From the NCBI GenBank assembly GCA_034440615.1, contig JAOTOM010003996.1, positions 144,166-208,165 on the forward strand: a stretch of 64,000 bases of DNA, in the 5' to 3' direction. Below the pieces are notes generated by a model, which was not told the DNA's origin, did no database searches, and worked only from the letters and a program-made list of their open reading frames with translations. A program made the translations under genes and the position numbers. This DNA comes from Ashinkailepas kermadecensis. Its lineage: Eukaryota; Arthropoda; Thecostraca; Neolepadidae. Positions 23,660 to 35,445 of this stretch are shown here, one piece after another (within the stretch, counting starts at the first letter, position 1; each line of letters begins with the position of its first letter).

Positions 23660-24221
23660 GATGGCTCGTCTTCCGCCTTGTGCCTCTCGGACAATACCTC
23701 CGTCCTCACTGCGCCGAAGTCCGGTGAGTCGCCGCCGTCCAACCTCTGGCGCCGGCTGCGGCCACGTGCCCGGACACCGACCAATCAGCAGCCGAGCCGA
23801 CGGCGGAAGCCGCCGGGCGTGGCACCGCTGCGAATGGAAGCTTCAAGAACCATGCTTCTCTGCTATTGATGCAGCCAGTGTTGCCGTCATGGTACGATCG
23901 TACCAAATCTGGTACTTTTTCGGCTTTTCCGGTACGCATGTACGCCGGAGGGAAATCTGGTACTTTTTCGCCGAAATACATTTCTTAAGCGTTTTTATTC
24001 ATTTTCAGTTCGCCTTTTCTTCTGAAATGGACAGGTCATATTTTTATAAACTGTATTTGTATTCAGTGGGGATGAAGTTAGGCCATACAATTACATCGAG
24101 ATCTATCGTGCCTACTTTCACTTATCTCGCAGCGTGGTGGCGCTAGCTGGTGCACATACAAACCACTATGCATTGCTAAGGCTATGCTGTTGCCCCATCT
24201 GAAGAGACACGGGACCAAGGA
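23660..24221. other. tubulin 5' region and flank of the large repeat
   Basis: Holds the putative promoter motifs, then GGTACGATCGTACC and two copies of AAATCTGGTACTTTTTCG around 23.89-23.98 kb. No gene was recognised. Confidence 0.4.
23763..23787 (-). promoter_or_regulatory. putative beta-tubulin promoter motifs (E-box, CCAAT)
   Basis: About 105-130 bp upstream of the exon 1 ATG, in a GC-rich stretch, lie a perfect CACGTG E-box (23763-23768) and CCAATCA (23781-23787, reading as ATTGG in the gene's sense). No clear TATA box was seen. Motif matches only. Confidence 0.35.
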
Positions 24222-24473
24222 CGTCGCCACCGGGGGGGCAGGGGGGGGGGGCAGTCGCCCCCCCTGCCGTCAAACAGGGGGGGGCGCCGCCCCCCCTGAA
24301 ATTCGAGGAGGCCCCTATCCGGAAATGCACAGGAAAAAAGTGAGCAATGAGGCCGACGAGACACGAGAGGAGGCCTCCAAGACGGGAGAGGAAGCCCCTA
24401 ATTTGAAGAAGGAGTCACCTAGGAGAGGATAGGAGGCCCCAGAAATCACGAGAGTGCCAACAATTGGCACGGA

Positions 24474-25820
24474 GGCCCCCAGGAATGCAAAGGATGCCCC
24501 CAGGATTGCAAAGGAGGCCCCCAGGATTGCAAAGGAGGCCTCCAGGATTACAAAGGAGGCCCCCAGGATTGAAAAGGAGGCCCCCAGGATTGCAAAGGAG
24601 GCCCCCAGGATTGAAAAGGAGGCCCTCAGGAGTGCAAAGGAGGCCTCCAGGATTACAAAGGAGGCCCCCAGGATTGAAAAGGAGACCCCAGGATTGCAAA
24701 GGAGGCCCCCAGGATTGCAAAGGAGGCCCCCAGGTTTGCAAAGGAGGACTCAAGGATTGCAAAGGAGGCCCCCAGGAATGCAAAGGAGGCCCCAGGATTG
24801 CAAAGGAGGCCTCCAGGATTACAAAGGAGGCCCACAGGATTGCAAAGGAGGCCCCCAGGATTGCAAAGGAGGCCTCCATGATTACAAAGGAGGCCCCCAT
24901 GATTGAAAAAGAGGCCCCCAAGATTGCAAAGGAGGCCCCCAGGATTGCAAAGGAGGCCTCCATGATTACAAAGGAGGCCCCCTGGATTGCAAAGGAGGCC
25001 CCCAGGATTGCAAAGGAGGCCCCCATGTTTGCAAAGGAGACCCCCAGGAATGCAAAGGAGGCCCTCACGATTGCAAAGGAGGCCTCCAGGATTACAAAGG
25101 AGGCCCCCAGGATTGTAAAGGAGGCCCCCAGGATTGAAAAGGAGGCCCCAGGATTGCAAAAGAGGCTCCCAGGATTTCAAAGGAGGCCCCCAGGATTGCA
25201 AAGGAGGCCCCCAGGATTGCAAAGGAGGCCCCAGGTTTGCAAAGGAGGACTCCAGGATTACAAAGGAGGCCGCCCAGGATTGCAAATGAGGCCCCCAAGA
25301 TTGCAAAGGAGGCCCCAGGATTGCAAAAGAGGCTCCCAGGATTACAAAGGAGACCACCAGGATTACAAAGGAGGACTCCAGGATTGCAAAGGAGGCCCCC
25401 GGGAATGCAAAGGAGGCCCCAAGGATTGCGAAGGAGGCCCCAGGATTGCAAAGTAGGCCCCCAGGATTGCAAAGGAGGCCCCCAAGATTGCAAAGGAGGC
25501 CCCCAGGATTACAAAGGAGGCCCCCAGGATTACAAAGGAGGCCCCCAGGATTGAAAAGGAGGCCCCCATGATTGCAAAGGAGGCCCCAGGATTGCAAAGG
25601 AGGCCCCCGGATTGCAAAGGATGCCCTCAGGATTGCGAAGGAAGCCCACAGGATTGTAAGGGAGGCCCCCAGGATTGCAAAGGAGGCCCCAGGATTGCAA
25701 AGGAGGCCCCAGGATTGCAAAGGGGACCCACAGGATTACAAAGGAGGCCCCCAGGATTGCAAAGGAGGCCCTCAGGATTGCAAAGGAGGCCCCCAGGATT
25801 GCAAAGGAGGCCCCAATACG
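24474..25820 (+). repeat. 21-bp minisatellite, array 1
   Basis: About 60 units of GGAGGCCCCCAGGATTGCAAA with variants (CTCC for CCCC, TTACAAA for TTGCAAA, 20-bp units lacking a C). As 21 is divisible by 3 and the unit has no stop on either strand, long frames appear in several frames (over 300 codons both ways). Units of 20 bp shift the frame, so coding is unlikely. Confidence 0.95.
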
Positions 25821-26433
25821 GGAAGGGAGACCTCAGAAAATGAGAGAAGGCCCTAAGACGGGAGAGAAAGCCAGTGGATATGAGATGAGGTTTCGGAGAC
25901 GTAAAGCAGTCCCCGAAACGGGTAAGGTTCCACCAAGATAGAAAAGGATAATCCAGAAAAGTGGCAGGAAGCACCTAATTCGGAAGAGGACGATACAAGA
26001 TTGGAAAGAGACCCTATGATGCACGAGGAAGCCCCTAAAATAGGAGAGAATGGCCATTAGATAAGAGGGATGGCTCTCAGGCGAGAAAGAAGGCTTCAAG
26101 ACGGGTAAGAAGGTCCCCAGGAAATGACAGGGTAACTGAGATAGGAAAGGTAGCGTGTAATTTGGAAGAGGAGCCACCTAAGAGAGAACAGGAGTCCACC
26201 AGGAGATAAGAGGCCAGCCTTAAAATGGGAAAAGATAGAATCAAAACGCGGAACAGGAGGCCCCGAAACACGTGAAAAGGAGGCCCCTAATTTGAAAAAG
26301 AAAGCCTCCAAAAATAAAAAAGGAGGCCCCTGCCGGACTCGAGAGGAGTCCCTCGAGATGGAGTAGGAGGTCTCCAGGCCCGAATGAGGCCCCGGCCCCC
26401 GGAAGGAATTCCCGGAAAAGAGAGAAGGCCCTT

Positions 26434-26541
26434 AAAAAGGGGGGGGGAGGGAGGAGGGAGGGGGGGGGGGGGGGGTTAAAAAAAAAAAAACCCCCAAAAA
26501 AAAGGTGGGGAGGGGGAGGGGGGGGGGGGGGGGGGGGGGGC
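26434..26541 (+). repeat. G-rich/poly-A low-complexity tract
   Basis: Runs of G up to about 25, plus A13 and C6 runs, sit where copy 2 of the repeat carries a piggyBac-type MITE and different sequence. G-quadruplex formation is possible; base counts in such runs may be unreliable. Confidence 0.85.
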
Positions 26542-26799
26542 AGGAGGCCCCTAATTTGGCAGAGGATGCCCCTGGAACATGAGAGGAAGTCCCATGCCAT
26601 GTGGGGTTAATGGAGTAGGTGGCCCCTAAGGATGTGGGAGGAGGTCCTCCAAAACGGGAGAGGAGGACCATTGAATATGGAGGAGGGCAGGACGGACGAG
26701 AAGACGTCCAAAACCGGTAAAGAAGCTCCAGGAAATGAGACGAGACCCCTAAGACGCGAGAGGAGGTCTATAATTTGCTAGAAGCATCTGAAATGGCAG

Positions 26800-28690
26800 G
26801 AGTCGTGCCGGGGTACTTGAAAATCACGACATGGGCCCAAAAAGATCCGGCCGGGGCCCCTGAAAATCTCGCTGAGCCTATGGGTACCAAAAATGCACGC
26901 CCGGATCATGAAAATCACGCTAGGGGTACGATAAGTCATACCGTTCCCCAACAGTATCATTTGGACACAAATTAAGCCGGGGCAACGAAAAACAATCCGG
27001 ACATGGATAATCACTCTTGGGCCCCAACAATGACACTAAAAGCATCCAAAACGTATTGGACACCCACAAAGTGTCGAGGTCGCTAAAACTCGCGCTAGGG
27101 ATGCAAGCAAATGACGTCGGGACACAAAAGATTACATTTGACTAAAAAAAAGTCGCGTCGCAACCTTCGAAAATCTCACTAGGAACCAAAAAAGTCGCGC
27201 CTGGACCCCAAAGGTTGCTGCTGCCCCAAAAATCAATTATCAACCGGAATGTCACACTGTGCCCAAAAAAATCGGGTCAAAGTCCCCGCAAAACCCGTTG
27301 GGCACTGGAAAAAACGTGTCAGGGCACCGAAAAAGATCGCACCTGGAGACCGAAGAATCGTACCAGGACTCAAAAATATCACGTAAGGACCTTTTTAAAA
27401 ATAGAACTCCTTCGGTGGCCGCAGTGAAATATCAAAGGGGCAAATGGCCCCTCCCTCCTAAGCGGGATATGCTCCCAAGAATCGAGCCGAGGCCCCCAAA
27501 AGTCGCGCTGGGACCACACAAATTCGCGTCGGTCCACCAGAATTCGCGTAGGGGCTCAAAGTAAATACGTCGGGCCCCAGAAAACTCGCTCCGAGGCACG
27601 AAAATCTGCAACAGGAACCGCCAAGATCGCGTTGGGGTCACAGCTAAGTAGAACGCGCCCAGCAAACTCGAACCGGTCCCACCAAATTTCGCGCTCGGAC
27701 CCACAATTCGGTAGTACGAAAAATTTCGCGCTCGGACCCATCGGTAGTACCAAAAATTTGGTCTGGGCATCAAAAGTTAACGTCGGGGCTGCCAACAATT
27801 GGCGTCTATGGCCCCACATAGGCACCGTGGGACCCCCAAAGTCCCATCGGTATCCGAAGAATAAAGCCGGAGCCCTCCAAAATCAGGAGGGATTGCAAAA
27901 AAGTCCGGGTCAGGACAATGGTTCTGGGGCACCGAACATGTCATCAGATGCCTTGACAAATCGCGTACGGCATCGAAAAACATACCGGAGCTTGAAGAAA
28001 ATCGAGGTGAGATACAAAAACATGGCACCAGGGACTCGAAAAATCAGGGCGGGATTCGGAAGTTAAAGAAAATTCAGAAGAGATCCACAAAAATCGCGTT
28101 GAGCCTAGATGACTGGCCTTGGGTCCCGGAACCACGCGCCTGGACGCGATAAGTCGCGCTGGGACCCAGAAAAATCGCACCGAAGCCTCAAAATCGTACT
28201 GGGGCCCCATAAATGTGCGTCAGAAGCCCCAAATAAACACAGCGGGACCCTAAGAGCACAACGGGGACCGAAAATGCGACTGGCCCTTCAAAGCGCAGTC
28301 TCGTAAACAGCGGCAGGGTCCGAAAACATGTGTTGTAGCCATAACTATATATACCGGGAACACTAAAAAAACACAAAAAAAAACACCGGAAGCTCTCAAG
28401 GCACACAGGGGCCATATGACCGCACAAGGGCCTGAAAAGAGGCTGGGGCCGCAAAAAGCAACATGATCCCAAAACGAACAAAAATATCGCGCACTAAGTA
28501 AATACATCGAGATCTTTGAAAGCGCCCCAACAACTAAAAAAAAAATATTCGGTGCGCAAAAAAAGAAACAAAACCTTAAAACGAGCAGGGGTTTCGAAAA
28601 TGCGTTGGGCCTCTAACAAAAATGAATTGGAGCCTTAGGACACATCCCTAGACGAAGAAATACGAAACGGGTCCAAAGAAGTACACTCAG
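26800..28690 (+). repeat. zone of degenerate ~30-bp units
   Basis: Phrases such as GGGACCCAAAAATCGCGCT recur every 25-40 bp with heavy variation: G/C-run, then A-run, then TCGCGCT or TCGCACC. The same zone occurs at about 46.33-48.32 kb and inverted at 34.44-35.44 kb. No frame is conserved. Confidence 0.75.
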
Positions 28691-29515
28691 GCAGGGCTTC
28701 GGTTCGGTAGCCAACCTGGAAGCATGTTTAATCAAAGATATGAGGTGCATCAAAGCTCAGCGGGTATCCGCACTTCTTCACCACAACATATGGTAAGAAG
28801 GGAACTAATGATCGAATTTAATTAATATAATTTTCGCAGCGAACGACCATACGAAGCATTTTATCACGTCAGATATGGCGTAAGTCTATCATGTGGCAGC
28901 AATTAACAAAGCGTAGGAGGCCCAGCAGAATCCGTAGCATCGCACGAAGTGTGGCGAATGCGCCGAATGCGCAAGATGGGTGTACACGTGCACTAACGTT
29001 GGCGTCGTGGCGACCGGGAACTATGAACTGGAATGTCTGAAATTGGAAAATGTTACATTTTAAAGTGATTTGTGCAGGTGTAATTTCAGCAGTGCGAGGT
29101 GACTTATCAAGGAATACCAAAAGAATACATTTGAACAGGTTGTGGGAGCTTGGGTTGAAATCCGACGAATCAGAAACGATAGTGGTAGATTAGTCCCCTC
29201 CACAGGATAATTCACTTGATCACTAATTATTTTATTTAAAAAGTTCCCCTTTGACAAAATAGTGGTCGAAATCGGAAGACTTTATTCAGTAGTTGAAACC
29301 CCTCCAAATACGTTTGCCCCCTCCCCTTGACGCAAATATGGGTGCGTCACTGGTCTCTCAATAATTTTCAGAACTTACGCCCATGGAGCAAAGCCAACAT
29401 TGCGGGGGTAAATTCCCCTCACAAGCATACAAAACAACACCGATGCCCCATATTAAATGGGAGGAATGACGTTTTAAAATGTATTTTCTTCCTACAAAGT
29501 TGTCTTCTGTGATTA

Positions 29516-31110
29516 CAGCCTGCATGATTAGAGCTTCCCAGCTTCAGTACCTTCTCAACGACATAATTTACAAAACGGTACAGCACAGCGATAACCATGG
29601 GCGTGACGGCGTGGAATTCGAAGGTTTGCATTATTTATGCATTGTCATTGTTACATTGTTGCATTGCCATTGATGCATTGTTGTTCATTGCTTGTTCTTG
29701 CCGCGAATTTATCCGCGGAGTATTTATTATTTTAGCTTCTGTGCCAAGTGTCTTGCAGCCAGCACCAAATGTTATGAATTTTTTTTACTAAATCCCTAAG
29801 ATAACGATCAGAAAACCAATTCAATCCACTTCTCGTTGTCACCTTTCTCGAAATTGTTGTCCTGGGACTGAGAAATGATCGTTTAAGTTTGTTTATGAGA
29901 TCAAGCTGATGGGAATGACTAATAGTAGTGATGAACCTAGCTAAATTCAGTTAAACTTGGTGAACAAAGAAGTGGGTTGATCAATGGGAGATATCTTTAA
30001 GATATGCTCAGCACGAGCCCTACCAGCACTCTACAATCTAGAGGCCAGCGGGAAGATTCTTCTCGTCGATAAAGCATAAAGATATTGGTTTGTTTTGGCA
30101 CTGACGTATTTATCTACATTTGCTTATTTATACCCTGGTATGGCTCGGTTCTCAGCGAAAAAAAAAATTATTGCTATTGCGCTTTGCGTAAATTATATAC
30201 CATGCCAAGAACAAACAAGACATCAATATGAAATCATGTTCCCATTCGGGAACCATACTAAGAGCCTAAAAAGCCAGAGGAGGCCCTAATACAATGGAGG
30301 CCTCTTTTCGGGGAGCAGGAGGCCCCCTATCAACATTGCCCCCGCTGGAATAATTTCGTGGCGACGCCGCTGATAGTATTCTCCGTTGCAATTCGGTGCT
30401 TTAGTACTTTTAATCCAAATGTCTTCATTGAATAGATTCTGGGATCACAGTTTTTGCTAGCAGAGATTGTTACATATATCATGAGTCCACCATCTAACCG
30501 AACCATTTCTGCTGAACGACAAAATTTGAATGCAATGTTTAATGTGCTGTCAATGCCTCTACGCAGTTACCCAGCTGAAGATCCACTCGGGTCAGTTGCC
30601 ATGCTCGTTATGTGCCTTCTCAGGTAACATGAAAAGCATCTCTCGTCACTCGTCGCATCATCACTCTTCATATCACTCCTCATGTAAAATCTTGTCAGGT
30701 CGCATCACGAGCGCCTAATCCTCTCGGGGATTCTGAGATTCTGAGAGGCGTCCTTGCACTTGCAGTTGATGTAATAGGGTGTGTACTTCATCATTGCATC
30801 CACGCTACAGGGATGTCGATTTTTGACAAAAAACATTGGGGTGGGGGGCTGGGCGAAGTGTCAACGTACTTGACCCCCCCCCCCCCCGAACCAAAAACTC
30901 ATCGGATTTCGCCGCTATATTTTCAGACCTCAATAATTCTTGTTTTTTAATTGACGATGTGTATGCTTACGTTTATTCAGCATCCTCGCCAACGGGCAAA
31001 ATCGCCCAGTGACAGGTGAAGTCACATAATCAAAAGCGCAGTACACAGCACATGTCAACATAAAAACTTTGAGTCATAGCATGCGACTACAGTGTCATAC
31101 AGTGGACTCG
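29516..31110. other. no gene recognised; possible hAT end near 30.8 kb
   Basis: A CAGGGATGTCGATTTTTGAC phrase at about 30809 followed by G- and C-runs resembles the CAGGGGCGTCGATTTG ends seen elsewhere in the window. Otherwise AT-rich and featureless. Confidence 0.35.
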
Positions 31111-31113
31111 GGT

Positions 31114-31114
31114 C

Positions 31115-31152
<38 letters not shown>

Positions 31153-31160
31153 ACGTCATC
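31114..31160 (+). repeat. (ATCGTC)n microsatellite
   Basis: Seven or eight tandem CATCGT hexamers, the last ones imperfect. Confidence 0.9.
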
Positions 31161-33189
31161 CTCCCCTCACTCCACACACCAACAAACACACACCGGCTTA
31201 GATAAAATATTTATGCGCCCATATGCAGGCTACAACACAGGCCTTGATGGAGCATCGGAGAACAGCAGGCATGAGCTGTGATGACGATGGGTGAAGCTAT
31301 TTCCTTGGTGCCTAACATTAGGGAGGGGCGAAGCCAAAGTTTTGGTGGGGCGAGTTCAGGGTCGGGGAGGGGGCACAGCTTCCACAAAAGCATATAAATC
31401 GAAAACAATGTCCTCTGATCAAACATGTGCATTGATGTAGTAATCGTGATCGCCAAGTCTAGTCAGTCACCACGCACGACACCAAGCAAATTAAAATGCA
31501 CAACGGATCACAGACATCAATCAGCGCAATCGTCCTAATATTTGTTTTCTGTTTTTTTTACAACAGTCTAAAAACCCCACCCGTACCCAATTGCGCAGCC
31601 AAGAGCAAGAGTACCACACACTGGGTACATGCCTCTCCAGTCACGGCCAAGGAGTCCGAAAAGGTCAGCCCGGGAGATTCCCAGAAGTGCCATCCGACGG
31701 TTTTGAAATGAATGTGTCGGCTCCAATGGTTTCTTTGCTAGAGTTGGAAATAAAAAGTACAAAACTTCGGAAAGTAGTAATAATATCAGAATTCAAAACA
31801 GTTTTCAAATCGGTGGAATTGGAATGGGCCCCGCACCAGGTGTGTCGCATCAGGAGCATTTTCACTGCAACCCTGTTAATACTTGTAATCCTTTCTCTCC
31901 AAAAGGTAGTGCGGATTTTTCTATACCTTTGGTGGGGCTTGGACCCCACCAATTTTATTTTTAATTCCCCTTGAAATTGATTTGGGATGGACCAAAGAGG
32001 ATAATATTCCAAAATCCCCAAAATGCCACCATTCGCAATAATTGCAGCATAGCAACACCAACTCCAGATCATACTGTTCTTTCATCAGATCAAATAACTG
32101 CTTTCCCAAAATTTCAATCAAGGTCCAGGTTACTAAACGGAGGTCAGGTCAAATTCTCTCTTCTTATCGCAGTAAGGGGACAACTTTTCGTGCAGAACAT
32201 GATATAAGAATGATATAGATATTCTGCTTTCAAATATGTGACAAGGTCAATGGTGTTAGGTCAGGTCAAGTATTATGGATATTCTACACTGCCGTCTTGT
32301 GTGTGGAATTGGGATTTTTGTGCGCGTCAGCTGCCTTGGCGACATTGCGCCCGCAATGTCGTCTTATGCCGAATGCTACTGTTCTTTGTGAATTGAAATT
32401 TTAATTCGGTTTTAGAGCCACCGAAGTAGTACACCATGACATTGTGTGAACAAACAATGATCCGAGATGACCCGACTTCGTGTGACCGGACCTTATTATA
32501 TAAAGCAAATATAAAGCATATAAAGAGCAAATATAAAGAGGTGCAAAATGTCGGACACTAGAAACACATGGCAGACGTAAGGAGTCTTCACATAGGTGCG
32601 AGGGACACGAAAAAGGCCAGAAGGGTGCCGCACCCGAAAGCATTTCTGGCCGCGCTGCTGTCAGTACCTGTAATCATTACCCTAATGGAAGTAAGGTCAG
32701 TCTCGCTACTGACAAAATTTGCTTTTCTGATGGCATCAATATCCATCGCTCAAAATGCACAACAAGAGCAGCTGCATCTCAATCAGATGCAATGGCTGTG
32801 ACGAATTGGGAAATATTAATGCACGGGTGACATTGGTACCTATTAATGGTAAGGTGAACGGTAGAATGCGGAGAAAGTGACAACTAATGCACACAAAACT
32901 ACTCGGAAAGATGATGGAAAGCCGTGATGGATTTATACTTTGCAATCCTGGGTGATGAGAGGACAACTTCTGAGTGATGGAATACGGAGAGGATATTTTC
33001 CTTCAAACCTTGGCATCAGAATATCACTTTGAAGTTTCAGGTGAATCTTGAGCACTTTACCACAGGGCAATTCGTTGTCGAACAACGTCATCGGACGTCC
33101 ACGTTGAAAACGCATGGAGGAAACAACATGGAGGATAATTTTGCTATGGATGGCAAAAATCCAGGAAAACCCGGTTTTTCGACCCTGAC
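31161..33189. other. no gene recognised
   Basis: AT-rich sequence with two short G-rich fragments resembling transposon ends (about 31.32-31.38 and 31.93-31.97 kb). Open frames here lack recognisable motifs. Confidence 0.4.
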
Positions 33190-33725
33190 GTCCACTGTGG
33201 CGGGCCAGGGTCGCAGAGCAAACCGTCCACTGTGGCGGACTGGGGCTGTGGAGCACACCTTCTACTATGGCGGACCAGAGCCGCGAAACACACCGTCCAC
33301 TCTGGCGGACCGGTGCCGCGGAGCACACGGTCCACCTTAACAGATCGGACCCGCGGAGTACATCATCAACCGTGGCAGACCCGGGTCGCAGAGTATACCG
33401 TCCACTGTGGTGGACCGGTGCCGTGGGGCACACCTGCTATGACGGACTAGGCCGCGAAGCATAGCGTCCACTGCGGCTGAGCAGGGCCGCGGAGTACACC
33501 ATCCACTGTGGTGGATCAGGGTCCCGGAGCAAGCCGTCCACTGTGATGGATCAGGGCCATGGAGTTCACTGTCCATTGCAACGGACCGGGGCCGCGGAGC
33601 ACACCGTCCACTGTGGCGGATCAGGGCCGTGGAGCACACCGTCCATTGTGGCGGATCGGGGCTGCGGAGCACATAGTCCATTGTGGCGGACCGGGGCCGC
33701 AGAGTGCACCGTCCAATGCGGCGGA
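33190..33725 (+). repeat. 35-bp minisatellite
   Basis: About 15 units built on GTCCACTGTGGCGGACCGGG plus a second half GCCGCGGAGCACACC. Successive GTCCACTGTGG starts at 33190 and 33225 give a 35-bp period. Since 35 is not a multiple of 3, the frames across it are not coding. Confidence 0.9.
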
Positions 33726-33767
33726 TGATAGCCATCAACAGGTTAAATTATGCCATGCCATGGCAGT

Positions 33768-35445
33768 GGCGTACCTAGGATTTGCGAGAGGGGGGCAAAC
33801 TGACTTGGAAGGTGCCCAACTATCCTCCTTTAAAAAAGTCCCCGGATTTCCAAGATTTTTGTTGTCAAAGAGGGTTCTTTATATTTTTTTATATAATAAT
33901 TAGTGACCGAATTAACTGACCTGTTGAGGGGGCCAAATCAACCACCATTATTTCTGAATGACCGGATTTCAACCCTAACTCCCCCATCCTGTTTGAAGGT
34001 TTTTCTTTTGGAATCCCTTGAAAAGTCACCTCACACTGCTGAAATTGCAACTGAACAAATCAATCAAAAATGTAAAATTTGGCAATATCAGGCATTCCAA
34101 TTAATAACGCCCGGTCGCCAAAACGCCAACGTTCGTGCACGTGCACACCCGCCTTGCGCAGTCGGCGCATTCGCCACTCTACGTGCGGTTCTCCGGTTTC
34201 TGCTAGGCCTCCCACGTTTTGCTAATTACTGTTACATGATAGTCTTGTGCCACATTTGACATGTGGAATGACTGGTATGGCGGCTCGCTGGAACAAAAAA
34301 TCAAAAAATTCAATTCGATGTATTAGTTCTATTCTTCCCACATTTTCTCGTGATTAAGAAATCCGTAGACACACTGAGCTTTGATGCACCTCATCTCTTT
34401 GGTTAAATAAGCTCCCAGATTGGCTACCGAGCCGTGACCCTGGCTAGGTGTTCGTTTTTACCCTTTGCGTTTTTCTTCTTCTATGGATGTGCTTTAGGGC
34501 TCCAGCCAATCTTTGTTAGGGGTCCGGCACATGTTTGAGACCCGGATCTTGTTTACAGCTTCGTTCCCTTTTTATACACCGATTATATTTTTGTGCTATC
34601 GGCGCGTTTTCGAAGACGCCGATGTGTTTATTTAGTGTCCGGTCTATTTGTTCCTTGTTTACGATCAATTCCCTTTTTGAGGGCCCAACCTGTTTTTGGG
34701 GCCCCGTGCGGTCTGATGGCCATGGTGTGCCTCGAGGGCCTCCGTTACGCTTTTTATTTAGCGCTCCCGGTGTTTATTTCGAGCTGCAGCGCATATTTTA
34801 AGGCCCTGTCGCTTTTTTGGCGAAACTCGGTACGCTTTTGATTACCGACACTAAATTTTGGGATTACCGACGGAATTTTTGGGCCCCGAACGCGATATTT
34901 GGGGCCCCCGTGGTCACTTGTTGGGATCCCTAGCTCGAACTTTAATGGCTAGGACACGTTTTTGGTGGCCAAACACGCTTTGTGGGTTTTGGAGCGGTTA
35001 TTGGGACCCCAGAGTGATTTTCCATGTCGGGACTGCTTTTTGTTTCCACGGCTTCATTTGTTGGGTCATCACAATGAGACTTTTGAAGCCCCGGTGCGAC
35101 CTGTCATGCCCCTAGCGTGATTTTCAGGGATCCGGGCGATAATTCTTGGTACCCCTAGGCCCAGCGTGACTTTCCGGGGCCCCGGCCCGACCGTTTGTGG
35201 CCTCCGTCCTGATCTTCTTGAACCCCAGCACGACTCTTTTGAGCTCCAAGCGTGATTTTGAGGGGCCCAGGTGGGAACTTTTGAGGCCCCAGCGTCCTTT
35301 TCAGAAGCCCCTGCGCGACTTTTTCGCCCCAGTGCGATTCTACGGAGCTCCGGTGCGATTATTGGGGGCCCAAACGGGATTATTAAGGAGACTGGCGCAT
35401 TTTTTTCCGGAGCTCGACACGATTATTGGGGGCCCCACAACCTGT
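33768..35445 (-). repeat. large repeat L, inverted partial copy 3
   Basis: Begins CAGTGGCGTACCTAGGATTT, the inverse of the right end of copies 1 and 2. It then carries the reverse complement of the terminal unique block (for example AACGCCAACGTTCGTGCACG, against CGTGCACTAACGTTGGCGTC in copy 1) and about 1 kb of the ~30-bp unit zone. The minisatellite and head are absent. Confidence 0.7.

Larger units (their letters stand above)
24222..29515 (+). repeat. large non-coding repeat L, copy 1
   Basis: Starts at GACGTCGCCACCGGGGGG and shares its order of parts with the copy at 43044-49145: a GC-rich head with a G/C fold-back, a GAGGAGGCC-rich lead-in, a 21-bp minisatellite, a lead-out, a zone of ~30-bp units, then about 700 bp of unique sequence ending near TGCGTCACTGG (29350) and continuing to about 29515. 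TGCGTCACTGG reads CCAGTGACGCA in reverse, like the CAGTGGCGT start of many hATs, and the head GGGCGTCGCCACC is similar, so a non-autonomous hAT origin is possible; no target duplication was found. No coding region is evident. Confidence 0.75.

Noticed and set aside
24464..25720. Long open frames (over 300 codons, both strands) in the 21-bp arrays as a repeat protein gene
   Set aside because: Every frame is open because the unit lacks stops; interspersed 20-bp units shift the frame, and there is no start context, splice structure or unique domain.
24474..25820. CRISPR array
   Set aside because: Units are contiguous without unique spacers and the sequence is clearly from an animal nuclear genome.
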